A stretch of DNA of 64,000 nucleotides, from the NCBI RefSeq assembly GCF_947179165.1, contig NC_077237.1:87954341-88018340 (forward strand), read 5' to 3'. Both the position numbers and the translations under genes were made by a program. Position 1 is the stretch's first letter. Every line of letters starts with the position of its first letter. The stretch comes from Solanum dulcamara (taxonomy: Eukaryota > Streptophyta > Magnoliopsida > Solanales > Solanaceae). Shown one piece after another: positions 29,004-41,460 of this stretch. Below the pieces are notes generated by a model. The model had not been told where the DNA came from. It saw nothing but the letters and a program-made list of their open reading frames with translations, and ran no database searches.

Positions 29004-29011
29004 CTTATAGA

Positions 29012-30649
29012 TAGGGATGTTCGAATGAGATCGAAAAATTGATCCGAAGCGGTAAATTAAGTAAAATTGATTTAATAAACTGAAAATTGGCTCGGTTTGA
29101 TTTGGTTTGGTCTTAGATTTTTAAAAATCGATAACATTTGATTTGCTTTGGTGTTACCCATAAAAAAAATCTAACTAAACCAAACGAACCAAACCGATAA
29201 ATATGGACATATTTAAAATATTATATATATTTATATATGTTTATTAAACTTTATCTATTTTTTAACTTATTCATAATTTAAGACCATTCCAAGAAAAAAG
29301 TCTAGCCCATGTTCCCTAGACCCATTTACGTTTAAAGTAAAATAAAAAATCCTTACTGAATAATTAGCATAAATAATTTTTCCCTCGTTAGATTTTCAGT
29401 TTTCTGTCAAACCCTGTAGACCTCTATTCTGCTCTCAGTCTCTCACAATAATAATTGTGTGCAAGAAGCTTTAATCCCTATAAGTCTGTAACTTTTTCTT
29501 CCTTTTACTTTTTTGGTTACTATTTGTATGTTCCCTACTCTTTGTTTGTGTAATTATTTTTGTGTCTTTGAAGTTTTACTTGAATGAATTGCTTCTCTAG
29601 TCTTTCATCTTGTTTGTGTTTTTTATTTTATTTCTCTGTTATTTTAGATTTTCTCCACTGATTTAGGTTTTTTCTATTGATTTAGTTTTTATTTAATTAT
29701 TTTGAATTTCTCTATTTATTGAGATTTTCGGATATTTTTTTTCAAATGAAAACTACAACTACTCAAAAAGAGGTGGAGCCAGTGGAGGTAACCAACAAAG
29801 TATCTCCAACTACTTTGCTGGAACCTGAGCTTGACGGTGATAAAACTCGTGATATTACTCCCAATCATGCTAAAAAGAGGAAACAGACAACTCTTTGCGA
29901 CCCTGATCATAGCCTTGTGAGTAGTGACAGGAGAACATCCGCCATTTGGAAACACTATAATGAATATGTTGATAAATGGAGTAAGAAAAGAGCGAAATGT
30001 AACTACTGTACTAGTAACTTTGCTTCTGAAAGTATGAATGGGACCTCAACGCTATAGAGACATTTAAATGAGGTTTGTCCTAATTCCCTCTTAGAATTAT
30101 TGACAGAAATCAATCAAGAATCAAGATAGTTAAAAAAGGGGAACAAACATATAGTACATGTACTGTAGAAAAGGGTGTGATTAACATCAATGAGATTAGG
30201 AGAGTCATTGCTGAGTTTGTCATTATTAACGAACAACGTTTTAAAATTGTTGAAGGGAAAGGTTTTATTGGAACCATATTTGCTTCTTATAGCTCTAGCT
30301 TGGACTTTAGATGGTAATTTATTTAGCTCATATACTTTTCTTCTGTTCTCACTATCTCTGAATGAGGTCAGGTATTTTTGAAGATTAATGGCAGTTGTTT
30401 TGAAATTCTATTGATTTGCAGTATGAAGGTAGTAAATAAGTTTGTCAATTTTTTTGCATTATAAAATATATTATTTCAACCCGTAAAAAATGAATCAAAC
30501 CGATAAAATTGACAAAATTGATAAAATCGAAACTGATAGAATTTATACTATAATGGTTTGATTTGGTTTGAATATTAAAAAAATTGTCTTAATTGGTTTG
30601 ATTTAGTTTTAGCCAAAAAACGAGTCAAACCGAACCATGAACACCCCTA
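29012..30649 (+). mobile_element. hAT-type element, 1638 bp, defective
   Basis: The termini tagggatgttcg and cacccct-a (reverse complement taggggtgttca) are inverted repeats, flanked by an 8-bp duplication with one mismatch: cttataga (29004-29011) and cttatagg (30650-30657). Subterminal ttgatttggtttgg motifs and their complements occur near both ends. Inside is a BED zinc-finger fragment but no dimerisation domain, so it is a deletion derivative of an Ac/hAT transposon. Confidence 0.8.
29746..30090 (+). pseudogene. Broken hAT transposase N-terminus (BED finger)
   Basis: From the ATG at 29746 the frame encodes an acidic/basic leader and then a BED zinc finger: SAIWKHYNEYVDKW, a CNYC pair, and after a TAG at 30055-30057 the matching RHLNEVC in the same frame. 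The stop therefore falls just before the zinc-binding His. No catalytic or C-terminal hAT domain follows before the element ends. Dead as a transposase. Confidence 0.75.
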
Positions 30650-31071
30650 CTTATAGGTGATTTACTTAGTGCAAAATGACACGGTTAATTAATCAAACTA
30701 TACTATATATGTGAAAATTAAATTGAAAAATTATCTAAATACATAATATATTTTATGCTATTTTCTAAAAATTCTTATCATTTGAAAATATTTCAAGAAT
30801 TCTTATTTTCTTCTTTCTCTCTCCAATTTTCAGATATATAACTCTTCACTTTCCCACTTCCTTTTTAATTGTCCTAAATTCACGTGTAAATTACAGTCTC
30901 CATTTCAATCATTTTGATTTTCAACCGCCTTCTTCAAAGTTTTCCTCATTAATTTCAAATTCTAAGAAAATTAGAAGAAGTTCTTCATCCTCCATGTTGG
31001 CATTCTGTACACCAATTTCTCATTTTTTTTAATTTCAAATCACTGTGCTTCTTCTTAACGTCCTAATATAT

Positions 31072-31284
31072 ATGGATTCTCGTCTATCTTTTAGTATTAG
31101 TCTTACCCAGTTAGTTCCTCAAAATCAAAATCTTTCTCAAACTGAAGATGTTTCTAAAAATGACGATCTTCCTCAAAATCAAGATGCTCCTCAAACCGAA
31201 GATGTTCCTCAAATCAAAAATGCTGATACTCGTGAGCTTGATTTGGATGATGATGGTTTTCATGAAAATAGATCCAAACAATAG
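31072..31284 (+). other. Short Gln/Asn-rich repeat ORF, possibly TE-derived
   Basis: A 70-codon open frame with imperfect seven-residue repeats of the type PQNQxxS/PQTEDV (about five times), then an acidic stretch. After its stop the same frame continues as a Lys-rich stretch (KKLHEKKVKK) for another ~50 codons. I do not recognise the family; its setting between a hAT relic and a tandem repeat suggests transposon-derived sequence. No function is assigned. Confidence 0.3.
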
Positions 31285-31534
31285 AACGATCCATTAATCA
31301 TGAAGAAATTGCATGAGAAGAAAGTGAAGAAGGATGTAGGTTCAAGTTCGAAATCCCCAGTTGAAAAGGCTTCTAAAAAGAGGGGGGGAGTTGAATTTGT
31401 TACTACTAGCCCTTGTTTTCCAAAGGTTTTGATTTCTTATGTATCTAGTGGTTTTTAAATTTTTAAATCATGTATACCCTGTACTTTTCGCCGTTATGAT
31501 ACATTATAACTTATAATATAATGTATCGCGTTCA

Positions 31535-32235
31535 AATATTATTTTTGATATATAATCCTAAGTTTTTGAATCATAAATTTTCATGTATCATGTGTATGAT
31601 TTTGTATTAGATACATACTTCTTCAAATCTAAGTAAAATTTGGTACTAGATACATTCAACTAGTATCAATTACAAACTTAGAGTTCTTTTTGATACATAA
31701 CCTAAGTTTTCCAATCATAAAATTCTATGTATCATGTGTATGGCTTTGTACTAGATACATAAATGTTGCGAAATTAAGTACAAGTTACTACTAGATACAT
31801 TTAACTAGTATCATTTTCAAAAGGCAATATTATTCTTATTACATAACCCTAATTCTGTCAATCATATATAAAATTATATGTATCATTATGTGGTTCTGTA
31901 CTTGATAAATAACTGTTTCAAATATAAGTAAAATTTTGTAGCAGATACATTCATCTAATATCATTCACAAAATTAGGATTATTTTTGATACATAATCCTA
32001 AGTATGTGAATCATAAAATTATATATATCATATGTATGATTCTGTAATAGACACATAACTACTGTGAATTTAAGTACAATTTAGTACCAGATACATTCAT
32101 CTAGTATCATTCACAAATCTAGGGTTATTCTTGATACACGGCCCTAGGTTTGTGAATCATAAAATTCTATGTATCATTTGAATGATTCTGTACTTGATAT
32201 ATAATTCCTGCAAATTTAAGTACAAGTTTTATTAA
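31535..32235 (+). repeat. Five tandem ~146-bp repeats rich in gatacat
   Basis: Each unit contains ttgatacataatcctaag, aatcataaaattctatgtat, a gattctgta block and a gatacattcatctagtatca end. Starts fall near 31544, 31689, 31836, 31984 and 32127, so the period is 143-148. Copies differ by several substitutions. The array sits between the Gln/Asn-rich ORF and the MYB A promoter. From 32240 to 32990 I see only AT-rich sequence. Confidence 0.75.
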
Positions 32236-32996
32236 TGCAGGGTATGAAGTATGTGATAAAAAAATTCCATCTTTTGGGATATATTGGAAGAAGAGAATTT
32301 AGGCAAACTGAAAAGAAAAAAATAGATGAGGAAGAAGATGAAGAATAAAATTTGTTACGATTTGGGATAGATTGGGGAGAAGAAAATTTGAAATTTGAAT
32401 TGTTGGAAATTCCTAAATTTTTGAGAAAGATTGATATCAATTTGTTTTGCGTGATTTGTGAAACTGACATTTAATTTTATCTTTAAATGTAACAACCATG
32501 ATGTCTAAGGTATCACATTTAATCTATCTGGATGGCTCCTATGTACCCGGATGTGGCACAAATTTGAAGAAATATTTATAAATTGAAAAAAGGATAGAGA
32601 TAGAATATAATTTGCTCTTTGCACTATGAGATTTATGTAAGTTGCACGAAATAAATAGCTATTGTGTCGAATCTATTCATAAGTGTGATAACCAACCCGT
32701 TAATTCATTATAATTAGATTATCCTTCTTCTAAATCTTATCTATAACATATAAACCAAACTATATTATATATGGATATTGGAAAAGTACGTTAGTTCTTT
32801 CCATCAATTATAATATATGACGATTAGGGTTTACGAAGAAAAATATTATGCATCTCTAAGAGGATATCTAGATTGTGAAAAATTTGGATTTCATTCACTT
32901 AATCATAATTCCTACGTACCAATCAAACTGACATGCATTGTGGTTTCTAAAATTTACTTCCGTCAAGAAAATAATAATTCTAAATCTCCTAAACTA

Positions 32997-33202
32997 TTCC
33001 CTCTGTTCCAATTCTATCATATAATTTGAATTTCGAGAGTCAAATAAGAAAATATTTTATCGTGAATTATTCATATACCCTTTAAATATTTTAAATCGTT
33101 AATTCTTGTGATTTATAATACTTTTTATATACTTTTTAAATTTGTAAATTATTTTTCTAAAATCTTAAAAATTGTATGCCCGATAAATTAGAACGAAGGG
33201 AA
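32997..33202. mobile_element. Stowaway-like MITE, 206 bp
   Basis: The left end ttccctctgttccaattcta and the right end gaacgaagggaa are inverted repeats flanked by TA at both sides (32995-32996 and 33203-33204), the target duplication expected for Stowaway. It lies about 430 bases upstream of the MYB A start codon, next to the conserved motifs at 33225 and 33331. Confidence 0.75.
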
Positions 33203-33224
33203 TAGTATTTTATTCTCAAATAAT

Positions 33225-33358
33225 TCCATGACAATTTGCTTTGGTGGGTAGTGGAAATTAATCAAAGAAATCTAAATATTGATTTCCGCGGAACTAATTA
33301 ATTATTACTATGTATTATATAGTGATTTAGTCAAAATCAAAAGGTGCAAAACGAGTTT
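33225..33358 (+). promoter_or_regulatory. Conserved upstream motifs of MYB A
   Basis: Two short blocks recur upstream of the other MYB genes: tccatgacaatttg (33225-33238) and tcaaaatcaaaaggtgcaaa-acgagttt (33331-33358). Counterparts are at 37109 and 37192 (MYB B) and 46274 and 46376 (MYB C). They are kept in order although the spacing differs. This is a by-eye footprint; no binding factor is assigned. Confidence 0.55.
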
Positions 33359-33472
33359 GATTAAGTATATATATAATAAATATAATAATATACTAATGCT
33401 TCAATTAAACTTTATAATAAAAAAATTGGGAATTAATAATAAATAAATGTTCTTTCTTTATTTCCCTCACAC

Positions 33473-33480
33473 TATATAAA
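33473..33480 (+). promoter_or_regulatory. TATA box of MYB A
   Basis: TATATAAA preceded by ccctcacac, 148 bases upstream of the ATG; the same ccctcacactatata context occurs before MYB B. A CT-rich leader (cttctttctctctct) follows, as expected for a 5'UTR. Confidence 0.75.
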
Positions 33481-33627
33481 GCCCTACCACTTCAATACAT
33501 TACTTCACAACACTTCTTTCTCTCTCTATAACACTCACAAAATCCATCCTTTTTTTTAATTATTATTATTAATCAATAAGTTTCTAATTTCTATATTTAC
33601 AGCAAAAAGAAAAAAATATCAATTTTG

Positions 33628-35052
33628 ATGGATAAAAATCATCAAGAAAATAATACTGATGAAGAAATGATGGAGCTTAGAAGAGGTCCATGGACTGTTG
33701 AAGAAGATTTCATTCTTATCAATTATATTTCTCATCATGGTGAAGGTCGTTGGAATTCTCTCTCATATTATGCTGGTAAGTAAATAATTATTTAACGTAT
33801 ATATACAATCTTTAAACAATTTTTCAAACTATAAGTATATATATATATATATATATATGTCTACTAATAGCAACATGTCACTTAATATATGGTATATCTT
33901 GTAATTGATAGTATAATACTTACTCCCTTCGTTCCAATTTATCTATATAATCTATGTTTTTAGTATATCCCAGAATTAACGTATTAATTAAACAGGTTTA
34001 AAGAGGACAGGGAAAAGTTGTAGGTTAAGATGGCTTAATTACCTTCGACCAGATGTTCTACATGGAAATATTACACTTGAAGAACAACTCTTAATTCTTC
34101 AACTTCATTCTCGTTGGGGCAATAGGTATGTTCATTTGTAAACGAATATCGTAAATAATTTTTACATTATCAAAATATTTTAACGCGTTGTACAGACTTG
34201 TCATGGGTGAACTTCCTTATTCTCGCGGTTATATTGATACTCCATCTGTTCCAATTTGACACTATTTCCTTATGAATTCGTTAATAAAGATACATTTATA
34301 AATTTAGAAACACCTAACTATATGTTTAAGAATTACGAAGTCTACTTTTTTACTTAGACTTCATCGAGTCAAATTATATCATATAAGTTAAAACATAAAG
34401 ATAATCACTTTTTATAGAAGAAAACCTATAGTTATATTACAAGAGAAATTAATAATGTAATGTCTATCGATCGTATAGTACTTTTCTATTCAACTAATAA
34501 TGAGTTTATTTATGCCCTTATTTTTGTGTGCGTAGGTGGTCAAAAATCGCGCAACATTTGCCAGGAAGAACAGATAATGAGATCAAGAATTACTGGAGAA
34601 CTCGAGTGCAAAAACATGCCAAACTACTAAAATGTGATGTCAGCAGCAAAAAATTCCAAGATACATTACGTTATATTTGGATTCCAAGGCTAGTTGAGAG
34701 AATTCAAGCATCCAAAATTCACAATAATAATTCTAGTAGCGAAGCTCAACAACCCGTTCTCAGAATGGGTATTACTGAGCTCGTGCCAATTCAACTGACG
34801 AACAACAACAACAACAATAATAATAGTAATTTAACCACGAGCGTTACACCGGAGAATTCCAGCTTGGTAGCTTCATTAGAAAACTCAATTGGGACACAAG
34901 TTTCACATAATCAAGATTATTATCAAGTTAATCAAAGTGATCAATTATGGCTTGAAGATTACCAAGCAATGGATCAACAAAATTTACAATTATGGATGGA
35001 TAATGAAAATGTTTTCAACAATTTGTGCAACATTGAAGACATTTGGTCCTAA
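33628..35052 (+). CDS. R2R3-MYB transcription factor, MYB108/MYB78-like (MYB A)
   Basis: Exons 33628-33775, 33996-34125 and 34536-35052 give 264 residues. R2 occupies about residues 18-70 and R3 about 71-121; introns sit at the two standard R2R3-MYB positions (phases 1 and 2). The post-MYB block [12 protein letters not shown]...[11 protein letters not shown] is the signature of subgroup 20 (Arabidopsis MYB2, 62, 78, 108, 112, 116), regulators of stress, jasmonate, senescence and anther maturation. The C-terminus is Asn-rich and ends in an acidic LCNIEDIWS, a likely activation region. Compared with MYB C it has altered residues in otherwise fixed places: LSYYAG instead of LARSAG in R2, and DVLHG instead of DVRRG in the R2-R3 linker. 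The family is firm; DNA binding may be changed. Confidence 0.93.
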
Positions 35053-35284
35053 TTAGAGCAGTCAACTAAACCAACAACAATGTTTTTTTAGCAATTTTTT
35101 TAGAGTTATAATTAATAATATTAAAGCATAGAACAAATATTATCTTTTTTTTTTGTCATTGTTTGTAAAACTACATGTACAAGTAAATGGTAGTAATTAT
35201 ATTGTTGACTTGTCTACTTCAAGATTTTAACCGTCCACCAATATTTTATGACTCAAACAGAATTTGTAAAAGTTGTAGTGTTTC

Positions 35285-36064
35285 AATACGCTGATTTTTT
35301 TTTTCAATTCCAAAGGATAACATAGTTTTTTTTATTGACTTCCAACTTGAAGATTATAAAAGGGGATAATTACGGCCCTAAATACTTCGACCAATTACAA
35401 AAAATATATAAAATGTATAGTTTTTGACATATATTGTTTGAACTGATTTTGCTTTTTTGAAATTGTGAGCAATTAGCTTACGTGTGAAGAAGCAAATTAC
35501 CAAATTTCATGTAGCATAAAAAGGTTCAATTGGATTTAACAATGTTTGTTAAGTTTTAAAAAACCTAGTTGGCTAGATTAATATCTTAATTAATTAATTA
35601 ACTAACTAATAAGAACCACTATTAGAAGCTTGCTTATTTGACTTGTTAACTCATGAACATGGTCAACTACAAAGATGAGATGTCTTTGACTTTATAGAGT
35701 ACTTAGGTTTACAGGGTTGAAAGTTGAAATCTTAAATCACTATAATATAAAAATAATTAAGAAAGAAATTGAGGACATCAAGAAGTGTTACATAGTGGCT
35801 TAGGTTGCTAATTGAATTTACATGAATTCTAGATACTTTCAAATATATACAATAAATTAATTAATTAATGATAAATATAATTATATTTTATTTATATAAA
35901 AAATAGCCAAAAATCATAGAAAATATACGGTGACTATATAATATAGCTTGCCAAAAGTCATAGAAAGTATACACTTATTATATAATATAAATTACTTATA
36001 CATGAGCTATACATTGAATATATATTATGATAATTCTATATATTGAATATACATGAATATACAC

Positions 36065-36116
<52 letters not shown>

Positions 36117-36930
36117 TATACACCAAATAATCACTTTTTGGTAATTAAAATAACCGAATAACCGTCTAGTGTAATTTAAATGTAGTTGATATATATTAAT
36201 TATTAGTAGCCGTAAAGTGATATGTATGCAGGAGGTGAAGCATTAGATTAAAATAGAAAAATGTCATTATATTAGCACTAATGAATAGTAATAATTAATC
36301 TTGTTGGTGCTTTTGGCAACCAAAAAAGAAAAAGGAAAAACAAGGAACTATTCTACCAAAAATTAAGTAAAATTAATCCATATATGATGAATTTTCAGAA
36401 AAGAAATTATTTGACTTTTTTCATGAAAGGGCCTTACACACAAAAGAATTCGAAAGAGGACTTTCACCTTAATTTTGGTGCGTTAGTTTGAATCTATTCG
36501 GATGGAGACGACAATGAAAACAAAGAAAGGATCGGAGGGACTCATGCTAATCAACTCGACAAAGACATTTTAATATATATATCTTAAAACATACGTATTT
36601 AACTAAATAACTATGTGCGTTAATTATATTTACAACGAGGATTTATATAATGAATCTTAGCTAACTTGTTTAAATTTGAAGTATAACACGTAATTATAAA
36701 TAACTTTTACACCTGATAAATCAAAAATTCAAAAGCCTATAAAGTTATTAGTATATTGAAATGAAACCAAAAATAGAAAAGTGAAACTTCATGCCTTCTC
36801 CACAAAAAAGATTTCCATTGGATGTGTCAATTCATAGGATAAGAGAATATTAATTATTATTAGGATTTGACAAATTATGATGGGAAACTAAATATGAATG
36901 GTGTTAATGAATCTTAAACCTTAATTAATC
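35285..36930 (+). repeat. MYB-array upstream block, copy P2
   Basis: Upstream of MYB B. 35510-35760 matches 24280-24540, 36300-36440 (ttggtgcttttggcaac, tatgatgaattttca) matches 24785-25060 with a single minisatellite unit, and 36600-36920 matches 25320-25770. It lacks the MULE and Harbinger insertions of the other copies. An (AT)n run lies at 36068-36113. Confidence 0.65.
36068..36113. repeat. (AT)n microsatellite
   Basis: An uninterrupted TA run of about 45 bases within block P2, preceded by imperfect tatacat/atatac repeats from about 35960. Likely length-polymorphic. Confidence 0.9.
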
Positions 36931-37108
36931 TTGAGTCGGACTTAAGATTTTTAGTTTATTAATTCTAAATTATATTTTTAAAATTAAATTTAAATAAATT
37001 ATTTATATATATTAAATATTTTTTTAATAAATTTATTAAATTCTGTTGAAATCGTAACTATAGTGGCGGGATCCACCCTATATATAAATCTTGATGGATA
37101 ACATGAAT

Positions 37109-37224
37109 ACATGACAACTTGGCCACAATGTTGAATGAGTCCACTATGTAGAATGAAGGAAAATTAATTTATTATATGGTCATATAGTATAGTCAAAATT
37201 AACCAAAAGGTGCAAAACGAATTT
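37109..37224 (+). promoter_or_regulatory. Conserved upstream motifs of MYB B
   Basis: acatgacaacttg (37109-37121) and agtcaaaat..ccaaaaggtgcaaaacgaa (37192-37224) correspond to the blocks before MYB A and MYB C. From 37190 to the TATA box the sequence also aligns with MYB A over about 150 bases, so for this pair descent alone could explain the similarity; the MYB C copy is the stronger evidence. Confidence 0.5.
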
Positions 37225-37322
37225 AATTAAGTGGTATTATGATATACTATGTTTGAATTAAATTTTTTAATAAAAAAATAGGAATTAAAGATAAGAATAT
37301 TTTTTTAATTATTCCCTCACAC

Positions 37323-37332
37323 TATATATAAA
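37323..37332 (+). promoter_or_regulatory. TATA box of MYB B
   Basis: TATATATAAA within ccctcacactatatataaag, about 150 bases before the ATG at 37482, followed by a CT-rich leader (tctctctctctaaac). Same arrangement as MYB A. Confidence 0.75.
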
Positions 37333-37481
37333 GCCTCACAACTTCCTCTTATCTCCAAAATACATCTCTTCACAACACTTCTTTTTATCTCTCTCTCTCT
37401 AAACAACTGTTTTTCTCTCTATATAACTTCAACAAAATCCATCAAAAATCTTTTTCTTTTGTTATCAATCAATCAATTTTG

Positions 37482-38621
37482 ATGGATAAAATTAATCAAG
37501 AAAATAATATTGATGAAGAAATAATGGAATTTAGAAGAGGTCCATGGACCGGTGAAGAAGATTTTATTCTTATCAATTATATTTCTCAACATGGTGAAGG
37601 TCGTTGGAATTCCCTCTCACGTTGTGCTGGTAAATAAATAATTATTTATCGTATATACACTATTTATATATAATTTTTTTACACTGTTTATATATATATA
37701 TATAGTAACATGTCACTTACTATATGGTATTACTTGCAATTGATAGTATAATATTACTCCTTTCGTCCAAATTTATCTGTATATTTTTCATTTTAGTTTA
37801 TTCCAAAACTAATTATTGATTAAACACAGGTTTAAAGAGGACGGGAAAAAGTTGCAGGCTAAGGTGGCTTAATTATCTTAGACCAAATGTTCGACATGGA
37901 AATATTACACTTGAAGAACAACTTTTAATTCTTCAACTTCATTCTCGTTGGGGCAATAGGTATATTTTTATGCGATATCATTTTATTATTAATTCATTTT
38001 AAAAAATATATTTTTATATTTGAAAAAAATCATTTATTCTTATTGAATTCTTTTTATAAGAAACATGAGTTTCAAACAAAGTCTTACAACCACACCATTT
38101 TTGAGTGTAGGTGGTCAAAAATTGCGGAACATTTGCCAGGAAGAACGGATAACGAGATTAAAAATTACTGGAGAACTCGAGTGCAAAAACATGCGAAACA
38201 ACTAAAATGTGATGTCAACAGCAAACAATTCCAAGATACACTACATTATCTTTGGATTCCAAGGCTAGTTGAGAGAATTCAAGCATCCAAAACTCCCAAT
38301 AGTAATTCTAGCAGCAGAGCTCAGCAACCCGTTCTGAGAACGGGTGTTACTGAGCTCATGCCAATTCATCTGACGAACAACAACAACAATAATAATAATT
38401 TAAGTATGAGCGTTACAATGGAGAATTCCAGCGTGGCAACTTTATCAGAAAACTCAATTGGGACACAAGTTTCACCTACTCAAGATTATTATCAAGTTAA
38501 TCAAAGTAATCAATTATGGTTTGAAGATTACCAAGCAATGGATCAACAAAATATACAATTATGGATGGATAATGAAGATGTTTTCAACAATTTGTGCAAC
38601 TTTGAAGACATTTGGTCCTAA
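37482..38621 (+). CDS. R2R3-MYB transcription factor, MYB108/MYB78-like (MYB B)
   Basis: Exons 37482-37629, 37830-37959 and 38111-38621 encode 262 residues. The first two exons have exactly the lengths of MYB A (148 and 130), and protein identity with MYB A is high along the whole length, including the Asn-rich tail and the final LCNFEDIWS, so A and B are the younger duplicate pair. It has the subgroup-20 motif [12 protein letters not shown]...[12 protein letters not shown]. It is intermediate in the variable places: LSRCAG in R2 and DVRHG in the linker. Intron 2 is short (151 bases). The gene looks intact, with TATA box and leader. Expected to act in the nucleus on MYB-core promoters; target genes cannot be read from the sequence. 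Confidence 0.94.
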
Positions 38622-39354
38622 TTAGAGAGCAGTAAATTAAATCAACAATAATATTTGAGTTTTGGCATTTTGTTTAGACTATAATAACAGTAAACATCAA
38701 CAATTGTAAGAAATCATAGAATGTTTTTATCTTTATTTTTCATTATTTGTAAAATTACAAGTACACTTGAGAATTTCAAGAACAAATTAATCCTGAGGTG
38801 GGAATTTTGTTTTTTTAAGAAAGAGTGAAGTACATAATGTTATAATTGTGTAAGTCGATGGTAGTAATTATATTGTTTACTTGTCAACTTTAGGATTTAA
38901 CGATCCAACGAAATATTGAATAACTCAAATAAATTTTGTAACTAATTATCTAGACATAATAATATATAATCAACTTGTAAATATCCGGCGCAAATAAACT
39001 TTTATTGTTAAAGCACTAATAGTTGAATGCTTATTGGGGAAACTGAATTATTGGGGAAAAAAAGCATTTACTACCCAATTAGGAATTTAATGAGATGGAT
39101 GAGATCGCATCATAAGAGGCCGTGATTCACGCTGAAAATAGAGATTAAACCTCCTAATGGCAAGTGCTTTCACCTTAAACAGATCGTACACTACACAAGA
39201 TAAATTTGAATTAGTTCAAATCATGTGTTTTGAATACTATATGATTAAAAAAGAGCCTTTTTTTCTTTGTTGGACTTTGCTCATTTGCTGTTCGATATCT
39301 GCAATTAATATACCTAACTAAATTTGGATTTGTGCATTGTAGACATCGTTTTTG

Positions 39355-39465
39355 AGAGCGACGGCGCTCCCACGTGATTTTTTCAACTCTCAAAGCTTGA
39401 GCTTTAGACCTCTGATTAAGAGTGTACTTATTTCAATCATCCCAACACAAGCCATGTTGGTGAAA
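39355..39465 (-). mobile_element. SINE head, minus strand
   Basis: The reverse complement reads catggcttgtgttgggatga, then actcttaatcagaggtc and a gttcga-like B box: the pattern of tRNA-derived Solanaceae SINE heads (compare 44858, 49370, 59525). Degraded; not a tRNA gene. The flanking 38650-40000 shows no gene. Confidence 0.45.
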
Positions 39466-39999
39466 AAAAGAGCCTTCTAAGAAAACCATTTTTGTAAACA
39501 ATTGGAACATTTTGGATAAAGTAGCTCTAAATATAATCTTTGTTTACATATTTTCATAGTTATAATTAGGTTCTAGTGCAACTTAAACACTTACCACAGT
39601 TTGCCATGATCTTATTTTTTAGTTTAATTCAAAGATAATGTAACTTAATGTTGACCATCGACTTCTTTCTCTTAACAACAAAAAATTACGAGCTTAAGGT
39701 CTAATGTCTATCCAACAACGTATTCAGCGTATACAAATATCACAAGTGGAATCTGAAAGAAATAGTGTATCGCATATTGTATTTTTATTTTAAAAGATAA
39801 AAAAAATAATTTTTGATAGATTGATTTATACACATATAATATAAAATTATAAATATTACAAAAAGCAAAATGCTTATAAAATAAATATATATAGATATTG
39901 GAAAAGTCAGAAACAGTGTGTTTAAAAACTAGTATATGCATGTGTGTATACATATGAAGTGTTGTTTTACCTATGTATTTAATATAATTTTCTATTCAC

Positions 40000-41460
40000 A
40001 CTATATAAATTTCAATAAAGTATTTTCAACTGATTGTATTTCACTATGTGGTTACGTAACCAATTAAATTCTAAATATAATATGGTCTAAATTCTAATTC
40101 ATCTTTGGTGTTGACCATTTTATTTGACTCTTAACAATAGTTTATAATGTACAATTAGATTTTCTTGCGCTACAAGACTAATTTATTCTTTGTTGACTTT
40201 GACTATTGTGTTTCACTCATCAATAATATAATATAAATATTTATTTTAATAGATTAAAATAGTAAACTCTTACTAAGATGTTTCAGCTAATTTCTTTTAT
40301 TTTCCTTTTTGCCTTTTGAATTTTTTTGCAAGTACTTCATCGGTCTAAATTTGTGCGGTACTTTTTACTTTATTTTAGAATTAATTTAACTAATATTTTA
40401 AATTAAATTATATTAGATCAATTTAATATTTTAAAATTAAATTTTAAATATTTAAAACATGTACAATAAGTCCTATATAAGTTACAATTCTTTTAATATT
40501 AATATGATAAAAAATATATTTTAAAAATATTAGTTAAAATTTATAGTAGATTGAGATTCGAAAAGTAAAAAAAAACATTAGATAAATTAAGACAAAAAAA
40601 GTAGCTAATTGTGTGTGAAGATGGGATAGCAAAACAAATTAAGTTCATGTACCTTAAAAAGTTTTGTTTTGGAATTTATTAATGATTATTTAGTCTCAAA
40701 CCAAGCTAGGTTGATCTATTATTTTAAGTAAATAATTAATATGAACTAACTTTAGAAGATTCTTGATTAGTTTGACTATTACGCACGCACGGTCAACTAC
40801 AAATTAGAGTTGAGATTTCTCTTGACTTTATAAGACTTATATATTTAGAAATTTATATATAATTTAGAAAAACACAATTAAGTTTTAGCCTGCATCGAAG
40901 GAGAAGAAGAATTAGGAAGGATGTGAAAGAATAAAGAAAATAGAAATTGGAAAAGGGAGAAAAAGAAGTTAGAGAAATTCCGGCGAAATGTTATTTTTGA
41001 AAATATAATAAAATTTAATTAGGATTAAAAATTAAAGATTGAAGCTATTTCGTGAAAATATCTGGGAAATTAACTTATATTCAAAATTAACATTATTTTT
41101 GTATAATAATTTATTATTCAAAACTTATTGATCTAACTATTTCGAATATTAATATAGGATTTAAATAATTTGATAGTATAAATAAATATTGGAAGTACCT
41201 TTAAAGGATATTAATTAAAGTAGTTAACATCAGTATAATTTGCAAAATAACAGATAGTTACAAATGGACGAAAGAAAGGAGATGACTCTTATTAATATAA
41301 TTAAAAAAACTACTTTTAATAGTTATTAGGAATTGACAACTCATAAATAAGGAAATTCCAACTAGTATAATACAAATGTTATAAGTTATAACTATTGATT
41401 GAAAAAGAAAATAGAAAGTGAGGAATGAATCTAAAAGGGTTATAAATATGTGTCGTGATG
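40000..41460 (+). repeat. MYB-array upstream block, copy P3 (no MYB attached)
   Basis: 40180-40275 (ttgactttgactattgtgtt, agtaaactc) matches 23960-24040; 40610-40860 matches 24280-24500; 41300-41430 (ttaggaattgacaa, aatacaaatgtta) matches 25570-25680. It is more diverged than P1 and P2. The next MYB start codon is 5.4 kb away. It contains a degenerate Stowaway-like stretch at about 40335-40603. Either a MYB was lost here or this is the displaced far-upstream region of MYB C. Confidence 0.5.

Noticed and set aside
31535..32235. CRISPR-like array
   Set aside because: Units are contiguous ~146-bp direct repeats without spacer/repeat alternation, in a plant genome.
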